DNA of 64,000 nucleotides, taken from the NCBI GenBank assembly GCA_039029275.1, contig JBCCGL010000016.1, positions 55,271 through 119,270 of the forward strand. The letters are read 5' to 3'. The DNA is from JBCCGL01 sp039029275 (GTDB lineage: Bacteria > Pseudomonadota > Gammaproteobacteria > JBCCGL01). A program made the translations under genes and the position numbers. Position 1 is the first letter of the stretch. The number at the start of each line of letters is the position of its first letter. Positions 24,926 to 32,793 of this stretch are shown one piece after another. The notes beneath the pieces are model-generated. The model did not search any database. It was not told where the DNA came from and worked only from the letters and a program-made list of their open reading frames with translations.

Positions 24926-26386
24926 ATGCGCAAGCATATAAAAAAACTGTTTGTTGCAGCCGGCCTGACACTATGCGCCCTTCTTGGCGGTATCGGGTAC
25001 GTCTTGGTTCAGATGGAGGATCGCAGCGACGAACACCGTTATGCCGAACAGCTCGTCATGTGGAAGATGATGAGCACCGGATACCTTATCGGTAATCTGC
25101 AACGGGCAATCGATGCGTACGTCGATTCCCGCGGTGTGGAAACACAGGAGGAGCTTGCGTACCGCTACGATCTGCTGTGGTCGCGTTTCCCTGATAGCAT
25201 GCGCCTGTCAGGCAGGCAGGAGTTCGACCACCCCGAAGCGCTTGAACTCGCCGATCGAGGCAACGAGCTGGTGTTATCACTTCTGCATGACATCGAAACA
25301 CCGAGTGTCGTGAGTGATTCGCGTTGGATGTCTCACGAGCGGGACTTGCAGGCGATGCGCACCGATATCAAAAAACTGGGCCAGCAACGTTACTTTAGCG
25401 CCGATGAGTCCCGACTCGCGGCACATCAGAACACTCGCGAGCTTTATTGGATATTGATCGCCCTGTTTTCTGCGTTTGTGGGGTTGGTTGTGTTTTTAAT
25501 GGCGATGCTGATTCGCGAGCATCAATCGACAAAGTCTCTCTACGATGAATCCCTCGTTGCGCGCAAACAGCTTGATAACGCAAACGCTAAATTGCGGGGC
25601 CATAGCGAAGATCTGCAACGCATGGTGGATGAGCAAACAATTCACCTGATCAACGCACGTGATCAAGCGGAGTCTGCCAATCGGGCTAAGAGTTTGTTCC
25701 TCGCGAACATGTCGCACGAGTTGCGAACCCCGATGCACGCTATCATCAGTTTTGCATCAATTGGTTCTCGCAGGCACGAGCAATTAGATGAAAACGACAG
25801 CAAGAATTACTACGAAAAAATAAGTACCAGCGCTAATCGCTTGCTGTCCTTGTTGAATAACCTGCTCGATATCTCAAAGCTCGAGGCAGGGAAAATGGAG
25901 ATGAACAAACGGTCCCACGCAATGAGTAAGCTGATCGCATCGTCTTTTGAAGAGATGGAGGCGTATGCTGCTGAAAAGTCCCTTGAACTGATTTGTCAGA
26001 ACCGGGCAAAAGACGGTGACTGGGTATTTGTAGACGACAACCATATATTGCAGGTGATGCGAAATTTGCTATCCAACGCAATCAAGTTTTCATTCGAGGG
26101 TGGATCGATAGAGGTTTCGATCTTTGACTCAGATGACAATGTTTGCGTCACCGTGGAAGACCGAGGAGTCGGTATTCCTGAAGGCGAGCTTGAAGATGTC
26201 TTCGACAAGTTTATTCAAAGTAGCAAAACCCAGTCTGGTGCGGGAGGTACGGGTTTGGGCCTTGCAATTAGTCGGGATATCGTTCGCGCGCATGGCGGGT
26301 CGATTCGCGCAGAAGCACCCTCAGACGGCGGTGCCAGAATCGTATTGGAAGTGCCCAAGATCAGCCCCGCTTGCCAAGTAGCCTAG
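24926..26386 (+). CDS. Membrane sensor histidine kinase, no adjacent regulator
   Basis: This 486-residue kinase has a first membrane helix (about 7-29), a periplasmic domain of about 140 residues, and a second helix (about 173-196). A coiled-coil linker leads to HisKA with phospho-acceptor H264 in FLANMSHELRTPMHAI, then an ATPase domain with N-box NLLSNAIKFSF, G1 VEDRGVGIPEG and G2 GTGLGLAIS. No receiver domain or response regulator gene is next to it, so its partner is elsewhere. It is probably co-transcribed with the periplasmic molybdopterin-fold gene, which may supply the signal; that link is inference. Confidence 0.9.
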   Translation: MRKHIKKLFVAAGLTLCALLGGIGYVLVQMEDRSDEHRYAEQLVMWKMMSTGYLIGNLQRAIDAYVDSRGVETQEELAYRYDLLWSRFPDSMRLSGRQEFDHPEALELADRGNELVLSLLHDIETPSVVSDSRWMSHERDLQAMRTDIKKLGQQRYFSADESRLAAHQNTRELYWILIALFSAFVGLVVFLMAMLIREHQSTKSLYDESLVARKQLDNANAKLRGHSEDLQRMVDEQTIHLINARDQAESANRAKSLFLANMSHELRTPMHAIISFASIGSRRHEQLDENDSKNYYEKISTSANRLLSLLNNLLDISKLEAGKMEMNKRSHAMSKLIASSFEEMEAYAAEKSLELICQNRAKDGDWVFVDDNHILQVMRNLLSNAIKFSFEGGSIEVSIFDSDDNVCVTVEDRGVGIPEGELEDVFDKFIQSSKTQSGAGGTGLGLAISRDIVRAHGGSIRAEAPSDGGARIVLEVPKISPACQVA

Positions 26387-26540
26387 TATCAGTGCTTCCA
26401 CCTGTTGAACGTCTGTTTTCCTCTTGTGGTTCGCGTGTCAATTTGCGTTTCAGTATGCAAAGATTATCGACTGGCCGTTGGTTTTGGTATCACTTGAGTA
26501 TACTGTTCACAAAATCCCACAAGCGAGACTGCACAATTCA

Positions 26541-26996
26541 ATGTCTGGAGACGAAAACAACACCAGAGTGATAAAAAAGTACCCGAACAGACGCCTGTAC
26601 GATACGGAGGCAAGCCGCTACATAACGCTGTCGGAAGTGCGCGATCTGATCATCGACGAAGTACCATTCGTGGTGACTGAGCAAAAAACCGGGGAGGACA
26701 TCACGCGCAGCATACTGCTACAGATCATTCTGGAGCAGGAGTCAGAATCCAACCCTTTGTTTTCTAACGAGAATCTGGAGCGATTTATCCGATATTACGG
26801 ATCGGTACCACACAAGTCATTCTCTGATTTTATGGCCAACAGCCTGCAGTTTTTTCACGACCAGCAGCTTGAGTTTGGTAAGGCGATGGAAGGCTTGGCC
26901 GGGCAAAACCCGATGTCAATCTGGGCCGAAATGACCCAAAAGAATCTCGATGCCTGGAATTCTATGATGGGCGTAAAAAAGCCTTCAGACGAGTAG
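26541..26996 (+). CDS. phaR: PhaR, PHA synthesis repressor
   Basis: This 151-residue protein starts with the diagnostic PHB/PHA accumulation regulator domain, VIKKYPNRRLYDTEASRYITLSEVRDLI, followed by the DITRSILLQIILEQES segment and the C-terminal module found in PhaR. PhaR binds both DNA and PHA granules: free protein represses phasin and other genes, and growing granules titrate it away. The ATG at 26541 is used since upstream residues are not conserved. The predicted binding motif occurs six times in the following 6 kb. The helical C-terminal part (FFHDQQLEFGKAMEGLAG) is phasin-like. Confidence 0.93.
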   Translation: MSGDENNTRVIKKYPNRRLYDTEASRYITLSEVRDLIIDEVPFVVTEQKTGEDITRSILLQIILEQESESNPLFSNENLERFIRYYGSVPHKSFSDFMANSLQFFHDQQLEFGKAMEGLAGQNPMSIWAEMTQKNLDAWNSMMGVKKPSDE

Positions 26997-27072
26997 ACCA
27001 AAGTTCCTCGTCGTTCGCGCGAGGCACTAATCCTAAGTTAAACAGCAGGTTGACAGCCGACTAAAGTCTGGC

Positions 27073-27101
27073 TTGACATTTGTGCATCGCAGCAATAGAT
27101 T
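27073..27101 (+). promoter_or_regulatory. Sigma-70-type promoter of the first phaB
   Basis: TTGACA at 27073-27078 is a perfect -35, followed after 17 bases by TAGATT at 27096-27101, a fair -10. The start of phaB lies 66 bases further. One PhaR-type motif fills the spacer and a second begins at the -10, so bound PhaR would block polymerase. Confidence 0.7.
27080..27094. promoter_or_regulatory. Candidate PhaR operator, phaB site 1
   Basis: TTGTGCATCGCAGCA fits the six-copy motif T-N2-TGC-N3-GCA-N2-A and lies entirely within the promoter spacer of phaB. Confidence 0.7.
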
Positions 27102-27115
27102 GTTGCAACGCACAA
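27101..27115. promoter_or_regulatory. Candidate PhaR operator, phaB site 2
   Basis: TGTTGCAACGCACAA fits the motif and covers the likely transcription start of phaB. It lies 21 bases, two helical turns, after site 1, so both would be bound on the same face of the DNA. Confidence 0.7.
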
Positions 27116-27166
27116 TGTATTTGGTAGCGCAGTTGGACTGCCAGACGAGATCAAAAAGAGAAAACC

Positions 27167-27913
27167 ATGCACGATAAAAAAGTTGCTCTTGTAACAGGTG
27201 GGATCGGTGGTATCGGTACGGCGATCTGCAAGGGTCTTGCCGAGCAGGGGCGTTATGTTATCGCCGGTTACTATCCTCCCGAGAAAGCCGAGGCGGAAGC
27301 ATGGCAGGCGGCCCGAAGTGAAGAGGGATATACCTTCGACATCATTGCAGGAGATGTCGCTGACTTCGAGGCCAGCGAAAAAATGATCGCCGATATTCAA
27401 GTGAAGTTCGGTTCAATCGATATTCTGGTTAACTGCGCGGGAATTACACGCGACAAAACTTTGCGAAAAATGGAGCACAGCCATTGGGAATCCGTACTGC
27501 GAACGAATTTGGATTCGGCTTTCAACGTGACTCGTCATGTGGTGAACGAAATGGCAGAAAAGGGCTTTGGCAGAATCGTCAACATCTCGTCTGTAAATGG
27601 ACAAAAAGGGCAGTTTGGACAGGCTAACTACGCCGCTGCTAAAGCCGGGTTGCATGGTTTTACTAAATCAGTTGCGCAAGAACTCGCTGCGCGGGGCGTA
27701 ATGGTTAACACTGTGTCGCCAGGATATGTGAATACGGAAATGACCGCAGCGATGCCACCGCAGGTGCTTGATTCGATCGTCAGTGCCGTGCCTGTTGGTC
27801 GCATGGCTGCACCGGACGAAATTGCGTATAGCGTTTGTTTTCTGACCGATGATCGAAACACCTACATAACCGGGGCCAATTTGCCGGTTAACGGTGGGAT
27901 GTACATGAACTGA
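27167..27913 (+). CDS. phaB: PhaB acetoacetyl-CoA reductase (first copy)
   Basis: This short-chain dehydrogenase (248 residues) reduces acetoacetyl-CoA to (R)-3-hydroxybutyryl-CoA with NADPH. The cofactor loop GGIGGIG is at 11-17, NCAG at 89-92, and the catalytic set is S142 in NISSVNGQKGQFGQ, Y155 and K159. The segment NISSVNGQKGQFGQANYAAAKAG is near-identical to well-studied PhaB enzymes, closer than the second copy. It is alone between a PhaR-regulated promoter and a strong terminator, so it is a single-gene unit. Confidence 0.93.
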   Translation: MHDKKVALVTGGIGGIGTAICKGLAEQGRYVIAGYYPPEKAEAEAWQAARSEEGYTFDIIAGDVADFEASEKMIADIQVKFGSIDILVNCAGITRDKTLRKMEHSHWESVLRTNLDSAFNVTRHVVNEMAEKGFGRIVNISSVNGQKGQFGQANYAAAKAGLHGFTKSVAQELAARGVMVNTVSPGYVNTEMTAAMPPQVLDSIVSAVPVGRMAAPDEIAYSVCFLTDDRNTYITGANLPVNGGMYMN

Positions 27914-27994
27914 ATCATCGCACCTATTCGAATCCTCCTGGTGTCCGAACGTTGCGAAAGTTCTAGGGTTAACTGTTCGGAAACCACATCTTTT

Positions 27995-28020
27995 AACGGG
28001 CTTCGGCCCGTTTTCTTTTT
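27995..28020 (+). terminator. Intrinsic terminator after phaB
   Basis: AACGGGC (27995-28001), tetraloop TTCG, and GCCCGTT (28006-28012), then TTCTTTTT to 28020. A GC-rich stem with a stable UUCG loop and a T-run is a strong rho-independent terminator; it separates phaB from the phaE-phaC unit. Confidence 0.92.
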
Positions 28021-28072
28021 GCAATTGCGCCTTTGTTATACTGGCCGTCACTAAACAGATTATTGATAGATT

Positions 28073-28909
28073 TTGAGCGGCAACGACCCAATAACGCAGT
28101 GGCTGGAAGCGCAAAAATCGTTTATTGATTCAATCAGAAAAGTCTCCAAGGCAAATGAATCGCCAGACATACTGAAAGGATTTTTCGACGTCTGGCAAGA
28201 GAGCGCTGGGGAGTTTTTGCGCCGAACTAACCCTCCGCAATTGTCTGAATCAAATGGGTTACTCGACGATTACGTCGCGCACATATCGCGTGTTTTAAAA
28301 AATTTGGAATCACCATTCGGCGAAGAACAATGGTCGAGTGCGATCGCAGCGTCGCAATCCCCACCTTCTAATCTTTCGCCCTGGGTGAATACGATTAGAT
28401 CCCAGCCGACTGGGGGTGAATTTGAAGGAAATATTCTGGCACAGCTGCACAAGCTTTTCGAAACCGATAAACGCGAACGCTTGGCACAAGACATTTCGAC
28501 ATTTTCCGCTGCAAATAAACGTTATCAACAAGCTATGGGAAACATCGCTCTTTGCGCAGTCGAAGAATTTAGTCGCGCGTACCGTGACATCAATCCAAAT
28601 TCCAACGAACAAACGCAATCAATGAGTCTGCGGTCGGTTATAGAACTTTGGTGCGAGACCTATGACCGACATCACATTCAGTTTGTTTCCGGCAGCGAAT
28701 ACCCGCAACTTTTTGGTGACCTGCTGAACGCCCAGATGCGCTTAAACCTGACCCTGTTCAAAATTCATGATTCTGGCGATGGAGAAATTGATAAATTGCA
28801 GGCGCTGGTACAGGGACTCACAGCGGAAAATGCAAAGTTGAAAGGCGAAATAAGCGCGCTGAAAAAAGCAAAAAGTCGTGCAGCGAAATCCAAACCCAGC
28901 AATGGATAA
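28073..28909 (+). CDS. phaE: PhaE, subunit of class III PHA synthase
   Basis: The 278-residue product has no catalytic motifs but matches the PhaE pattern: a short N-terminal WLEAQKSFIDSIRK, central ALCAVEEFSRAYRDI, then SLRSVIELWCETYDRHHIQFVSGSEYPQLFGDLLNAQMRL and a Lys/Ala-rich coiled-coil tail. PhaE binds PhaC of class III and is needed for activity. The only usable starts are TTG 28073 or ATT 28070, because a stop lies just before; no clear ribosome-binding site is seen. It overlaps the phaC start by eight bases (28902-28909). Confidence 0.87.
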   Translation: MSGNDPITQWLEAQKSFIDSIRKVSKANESPDILKGFFDVWQESAGEFLRRTNPPQLSESNGLLDDYVAHISRVLKNLESPFGEEQWSSAIAASQSPPSNLSPWVNTIRSQPTGGEFEGNILAQLHKLFETDKRERLAQDISTFSAANKRYQQAMGNIALCAVEEFSRAYRDINPNSNEQTQSMSLRSVIELWCETYDRHHIQFVSGSEYPQLFGDLLNAQMRLNLTLFKIHDSGDGEIDKLQALVQGLTAENAKLKGEISALKKAKSRAAKSKPSNG

Positions 28910-29984
28910 GTCAGGTCTTCATATTCCGCCTGAAGAAATGCTCGAGTTTACTCAAAGTATCGGCGTCGCGTTTTCAAAGATACTAGAACTCGGGGATGTA
29001 AAAGCCGGATCGGTACCGCGAGAGCTTGTTTATACAAAAGACAAGTTGTCGCTCTACCGCTACCAGTCCAGACGCGGCGCATCTGCGAATCGCGTGCCCA
29101 TTTTAATTGTTTACGCGTTGGTGAATCGCCCCGATATTTTGGATTTGCAAAAAGGTCGCTCCACCATCGAGTCGCTAGTCCAAAATGGGCACGACGTTTA
29201 CCTCATCGATTGGGGGTATCCTGAGGGGGATGACAAGGGACTTACGCTTGATGATTACATTTGTCGGTATGTCGATGCTTGCGTTGATTATATTCGCGAT
29301 CAGTTAGACATCGAGAAAGTGGATATTCTGGGCGTGTGTCAGGGAGGTGTTTTCAGCCTTTGTTACGCTGCGTTATTCGCCGACAAGGTGCGCAATCTCG
29401 TTACCATGGTAACACCGGTCGATTTTAAAACCTCGGATAACTTACTCAGCCATTGGGTGCAAAACGTCGATGTCGATTTACTCGTCGACTCGCTTGGAAA
29501 CATTCCAGGCGAAATGTTGAAATGGCTCTTTATCAATTTTCGACCGAATGGGCTAACCGCGCAAAAATACCTGTCGACTATTGATATCGCCGATGACAAA
29601 GAGGCGCTGGAGAATTTTCTGTTGATGGAAAAGTGGATCTCGGATTGCCCCGATCAGGCCGGTGAAACCTTTCGTCAATTTGTAAAAGATTTGTTTCAGG
29701 AGAATAAGCTTGCGCTTGGCGAGTTCAAGGTCGGCGGACGCGTTGTCGATCTCCGGAAGATCGATTTGCCGGTACTCAACGTTTTCGCGGAGAAAGATCA
29801 CCTCGTCCCGCCCGAATCATCGCGTGCATTAAAAAATTTACTGGGAACAGATGACTATTCAGAATTACCGTTTGATGGCGGGCACATTGGAATTTTTGTC
29901 AGCAAAAAATCGCTGGGCGAAGTCACACCCGCAATCTCACAATGGCTGAAAGAGCATTTCTCTAACGAAAAAACGGAAACCTGA
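28902..29984 (+). CDS. phaC: PhaC, class III PHA synthase catalytic subunit
   Basis: This 360-residue polymerase joins hydroxyacyl-CoA into polyester. The lipase-like box GVCQGG gives the nucleophile C146, with D299 in FAEKDHLVPP and H328 in DGGHIG; these match the triad of the Allochromatium class III enzyme with a constant offset of three. Length (about 360, against about 590 for class I) also shows class III. The ATG at 28902 overlaps phaE, as is usual for phaEC pairs. The two proteins form the active complex on PHA granules. Confidence 0.94.
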   Translation: MDKSGLHIPPEEMLEFTQSIGVAFSKILELGDVKAGSVPRELVYTKDKLSLYRYQSRRGASANRVPILIVYALVNRPDILDLQKGRSTIESLVQNGHDVYLIDWGYPEGDDKGLTLDDYICRYVDACVDYIRDQLDIEKVDILGVCQGGVFSLCYAALFADKVRNLVTMVTPVDFKTSDNLLSHWVQNVDVDLLVDSLGNIPGEMLKWLFINFRPNGLTAQKYLSTIDIADDKEALENFLLMEKWISDCPDQAGETFRQFVKDLFQENKLALGEFKVGGRVVDLRKIDLPVLNVFAEKDHLVPPESSRALKNLLGTDDYSELPFDGGHIGIFVSKKSLGEVTPAISQWLKEHFSNEKTET

Positions 29985-29996
29985 ATTCAGTTTCCG
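29974..29996 (-). terminator. Terminator of the minus-strand phaA-phaB unit
   Basis: CGGAAA and TTTCCG arms enclose the palindrome CTGAATTCAG. On the minus strand the hairpin is followed by TTTTTTCG, a good T-run, so it terminates phaB transcription. On the plus strand it covers the end of phaC, without a T-run. Confidence 0.7.
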
Positions 29997-30045
29997 CTCC
30001 TGAAAAGTCACTCGCCGTAACAGTTTGGCGTGGCCGGACAGCGAA

Positions 30046-30768
30046 TCAGTACATATGCTGGCCGCCGTTGATATCGAGGGTCGAACCAGTCACGAACGAC
30101 GCGTCATCCGATGCGAGAAACAACACACCGCGGGCGATGTCATTTGCCTGACCCAGGCGACCCACGGGAATCGTTTTGATGATTTTTGCCAACACGTCTT
30201 CCGGTACTGCCCGGACCATATCGGTTTCGACATAACCTGGTGCAATTGCATTAACCGTTATGCCTTTTGCTGCGCCTTCTTTCGCCAGCGCTTTGGTGAA
30301 TCCGTGAATGCCGGATTTCGCCGCCGCGTAGTTGACCTGGCCGTACTGACCGGCCTGACCATTAATCGAGCCGATATTGATAATGCGGCCAAATGCGCGT
30401 TCGCGCATGCCTTCGATGACAGCGCGTGAGCAGTTGAAGCACGAAGCCAGATTGGTTTGGATAACCGCGTTCCACTGGTCGAAATTCATGCGATGCATGG
30501 TGCCGTCGCGTGTGATGCCCGCATTGTTAACCAGAACATCAATCGGACCGATATCTGCTTCAATTTTCGCAATGCCGGATTGCACTGAATCGAAATCCGA
30601 TACGTCGAACTTGTACACCGAAATCCCGGTGCGGTTTGCGAATTCATTCGCTGCTTCGTCGTTTCCGGCATAGTTTGCAGCAACGGTGTAGCCAGCATCT
30701 TTTAAGGATATGCTGATTGCTTCGCCGATACCGCGCGTGCCGCCTGTCACAAGTGCTACTTTTCCCAT
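30046..30768 (-). CDS. phaB: PhaB acetoacetyl-CoA reductase (second copy)
   Basis: This 240-residue short-chain dehydrogenase has GGTRGIG at 9-15, NNAG at 81-84 and the catalytic S134, Y147 and K151 in NIGSINGQAGQYGQVNYAAAKSG. The C-terminal DINGGQHMY is typical of PhaB. It lies 25 bases after phaA on the minus strand, so thiolase and reductase are made together. It is clearly diverged from the other phaB at 27167, so the two are not a recent duplication. Substrate range or regulation may differ. Confidence 0.92.
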   Translation of the reverse strand: MGKVALVTGGTRGIGEAISISLKDAGYTVAANYAGNDEAANEFANRTGISVYKFDVSDFDSVQSGIAKIEADIGPIDVLVNNAGITRDGTMHRMNFDQWNAVIQTNLASCFNCSRAVIEGMRERAFGRIINIGSINGQAGQYGQVNYAAAKSGIHGFTKALAKEGAAKGITVNAIAPGYVETDMVRAVPEDVLAKIIKTIPVGRLGQANDIARGVLFLASDDASFVTGSTLDINGGQHMY

Positions 30769-30793
30769 AACTTGCTCCTAATCTAAATGGTGC

Positions 30794-31975
30794 TTAATTG
30801 CGTTCAACCGCCAGGGCGACGCCTTGTCCACCGCCGATACACAGAGTCGCGAGACCTCGTTTTGCATCAAGGCGTTTCATACCGTGCAGCAGTGTTACGA
30901 GGACGCGCGCACCGGATGCGCCGATCGGGTGCCCCAGCGCGATTGCGCCGCCGCTGACGTTTACTTTGTCGGTATCCCAACCCATCTCTTTGTTTACCGA
31001 CATGGATTGCGCCGCGAACGCTTCGTTTGATTCGATCAGATCGAGATCATCGACCGACCAGCCCGCCTTCTCAAGGCATTTTTGCGACGCCGGGATAGGG
31101 CCGGTGCCCATAATCGCCGGGTCAACACCGGCACTGCTGTAAGCCGAGATTTTGGCTAGCGGGGACAGACCGAGCTCGTTAGCTTTGTCTTCGCTCATCA
31201 CGAGTAAGACAGCAGCGCCGTCGTTGAGACCGGATGCGTTGCCTGCGGTGACTGTTCCTTCGCGATCGAAGGCAGGGCGCAGCTTGGCGAGGGTTTCAGC
31301 GGTGGTACCGTGTTTTGGGTATTCATCGTTATCGAAGACTACCGGTTCGCCGCGACGTTGTGGAATTTCAACCGGTGCAATTTCATCTTTAAAGATATTC
31401 CCGGCCTGCGCCTTTTCAGCGCGTTGTTGTGATGTCGCAGCAAAATCGTCCTGACCTTCGCGAGAGAGCGAATATTTTTTGGCGACGTTTTCCGCGGTGG
31501 TACCCATGTGGTAGTTATTGAAGGCGTCCCAGAGGCCGTCCACGATCATCGTGTCGAGCATTTTCCAGTCACCCATGCGCTGGCCATCGCGTGATTTGGG
31601 TAGTACGTGCGGCGCAGCGCTCATGTTTTCCTGACCGCCCGCAATGATGATATCGGCGTCGCCACACTTGATTGATTGCGCTGCCAGATGAACGGCTTTC
31701 AGACCGCTTCCGCAGACCTTGTTGATAGTGAGGGCAGGGCACTCGTTGGGCAGCCCCGCTTCGATAGCGGCTTGCCGCGCGGGATTTTGGCCACTCCCGG
31801 CGGTCAGCACCTGACCCAAAATAACCTCATCAACCGCTGCTGGCGATACGCCCGTTCGAGCAAGAATGCTCTTGATAACGAGCGCACCAAGTGTACTGGC
31901 AGGCACGGTAGCCAAGGCACCGCTAAACGCACCAATCGGAGTGCGCACTGCGTCGACTATCACAACATTTTTCAT
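30794..31975 (-). CDS. phaA: PhaA acetyl-CoA acetyltransferase (thiolase)
   Basis: This 393-residue biosynthetic thiolase condenses two acetyl-CoA into acetoacetyl-CoA. The acylated Cys lies near residue 88 in INKVCGSGLKAVHLAAQSI, the catalytic His in NVSGGAIALGHPIGASG, and the second Cys in TLCIGGGQGVALAVE at the C-terminus. The start MKNVVIVDAVRTPIGAFSG is standard. It lies between the phasin and phaB on the minus strand, but a hairpin terminator precedes it, so it is probably reached by partial read-through from the phasin promoter or by a weak promoter of its own. Confidence 0.95.
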   Translation of the reverse strand: MKNVVIVDAVRTPIGAFSGALATVPASTLGALVIKSILARTGVSPAAVDEVILGQVLTAGSGQNPARQAAIEAGLPNECPALTINKVCGSGLKAVHLAAQSIKCGDADIIIAGGQENMSAAPHVLPKSRDGQRMGDWKMLDTMIVDGLWDAFNNYHMGTTAENVAKKYSLSREGQDDFAATSQQRAEKAQAGNIFKDEIAPVEIPQRRGEPVVFDNDEYPKHGTTAETLAKLRPAFDREGTVTAGNASGLNDGAAVLLVMSEDKANELGLSPLAKISAYSSAGVDPAIMGTGPIPASQKCLEKAGWSVDDLDLIESNEAFAAQSMSVNKEMGWDTDKVNVSGGAIALGHPIGASGARVLVTLLHGMKRLDAKRGLATLCIGGGQGVALAVERN

Positions 31976-31988
31976 ACGTTACTCCTAC

Positions 31989-32020
31989 AAAAAACCCAGT
32001 GGCTGGGTGGCCACCGGGTT
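31989..32020 (-). terminator. Terminator between phasin and phaA
   Basis: Arms at 31993-32003 and 32010-32020 pair over 11 positions with one G-U wobble and a six-base loop; on the minus strand the stem is followed by TTTTTT. It lies downstream of the phasin and 18 bases ahead of phaA, so it can lower phaA-phaB expression relative to the abundant phasin. Confidence 0.8.
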
Positions 32021-32098
32021 CGGGTTGCGTAAAACAGTTTGGGTGAACGAACCGTCACCAGAGCGTCTGGCGACAGCATTCACCTTGCAATTGCGAAA

Positions 32099-32485
32099 TC
32101 AGGCGGCTTTCTTGCCTGCTTTTTTCACTTCTGCTTTAACCGTTTCGGCAGCTTCTTTCACTTGGTCCTGAACGTTTTTCCAGGAACCTTCGAAGATTTT
32201 GCCTGCTTCCGTCATCGCTTCTTCAACTGCTGCAGAGCTTTCACGTGCTTCGCTCAAGTAGTCTTCGGTCAGTGACTCAACGTATTTCTGCTGGAGTTCG
32301 ACTGCGCCGTTGAAGTCTTCAACAGAGGAGAGCGCTTGCAGGTGAGCCAGATTGCCTTCGAGCAATTTAACCGCTGCGTCTGACTGGCGGCCAACCAGTT
32401 TTACCGCCAAAGCGGTGTTGTTTTCAGCGATCTGAACGACCGGTTTCAGGCTTTTGTGTGCCATCTCTAAAACATTGCTGTACAT
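32099..32485 (-). CDS. phaP: Phasin (PHA granule coat protein)
   Basis: This 128-residue protein is a Phasin_2-type coat protein: amphipathic helices VLEMAHKSLKPVVQIAENNTALAVKLV, LLEGNLAHLQALSSVEDFNGAVELQQKYVESL and a basic Ala/Lys tail KAEVKKAGKKAA. Phasins cover PHA granules and set their number and size. The ATG at 32485, behind GGAG, is used rather than the longer frame, since upstream sequence holds the promoter and a PhaR-type site. It is expressed divergently from a second phasin. Confidence 0.88.
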   Translation of the reverse strand: MYSNVLEMAHKSLKPVVQIAENNTALAVKLVGRQSDAAVKLLEGNLAHLQALSSVEDFNGAVELQQKYVESLTEDYLSEARESSAAVEEAMTEAGKIFEGSWKNVQDQVKEAAETVKAEVKKAGKKAA

Positions 32486-32528
32486 CGTAGTCTCCACAAT
32501 AAAAGGGGGTATCAAAACCAAAATTTCA

Positions 32529-32543
32529 TGTTGCACTGCAACA
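32529..32543. promoter_or_regulatory. Candidate PhaR operator, phasin 1 start site
   Basis: TGTTGCACTGCAACA is the most symmetric of the six copies (arms TGTTGC and GCAACA). It lies about ten bases after the -10 of the minus-strand phasin promoter, over the likely transcription start. Confidence 0.72.
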
Positions 32544-32552
32544 ATTGGGGTT

Positions 32553-32581
32553 AATTTAGTGCTAATTCAAGCCCCTGTCAA
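32553..32581 (-). promoter_or_regulatory. Sigma-70-type promoter of the minus-strand phasin
   Basis: On the minus strand TTGACA (32581-32576) is followed after exactly 17 bases by TAAATT (32558-32553). It is flanked by two PhaR-type motifs, one upstream of the -35 and one at the transcription start. Confidence 0.7.
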
Positions 32582-32587
32582 GAAAAT

Positions 32588-32602
32588 TTGTGCAATGCAG
32601 CA
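32588..32602. promoter_or_regulatory. Candidate PhaR operator upstream of phasin 1 promoter
   Basis: TTGTGCAATGCAGCA fits the six-copy motif and sits six bases upstream of the phasin -35. Confidence 0.68.
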
Positions 32603-32721
32603 AAATAAATTAAAACAGCTGGTTAACCGCTGTACCTGCTTAGCATCACCGGTTGAAATAACGAAATTTTCAAGATCTGAGCCGAAATGCGATCGCGCCT
32701 CCGGCAATCGCTAGTTTTGAA

Positions 32722-32736
32722 TGTTGCACTGCACAA
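32722..32736. promoter_or_regulatory. Candidate PhaR operator, phasin 2 site 1
   Basis: TGTTGCACTGCACAA fits the motif and overlaps the probable -35 of the plus-strand phasin. Confidence 0.7.
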
Positions 32737-32752
32737 TATAACTTGTTATGCT
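32724..32752 (+). promoter_or_regulatory. Possible promoter of the plus-strand phasin
   Basis: TTGCAC (32724-32729) and TATGCT (32747-32752) are 17 bases apart and both overlap PhaR-type motifs. The elements are imperfect; TTGAAT at 32717 with TATAAC at 32737 is another but more closely spaced choice. Confidence 0.4.
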
Positions 32753-32763
32753 GCGCTGCACAA
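32749..32763. promoter_or_regulatory. Candidate PhaR operator, phasin 2 site 2
   Basis: TGCTGCGCTGCACAA fits the motif and overlaps the probable -10 and start site of the plus-strand phasin. Confidence 0.68.
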
Positions 32764-32793
32764 TCTGATGATCTGAATCTATGGAGCCCAGAT

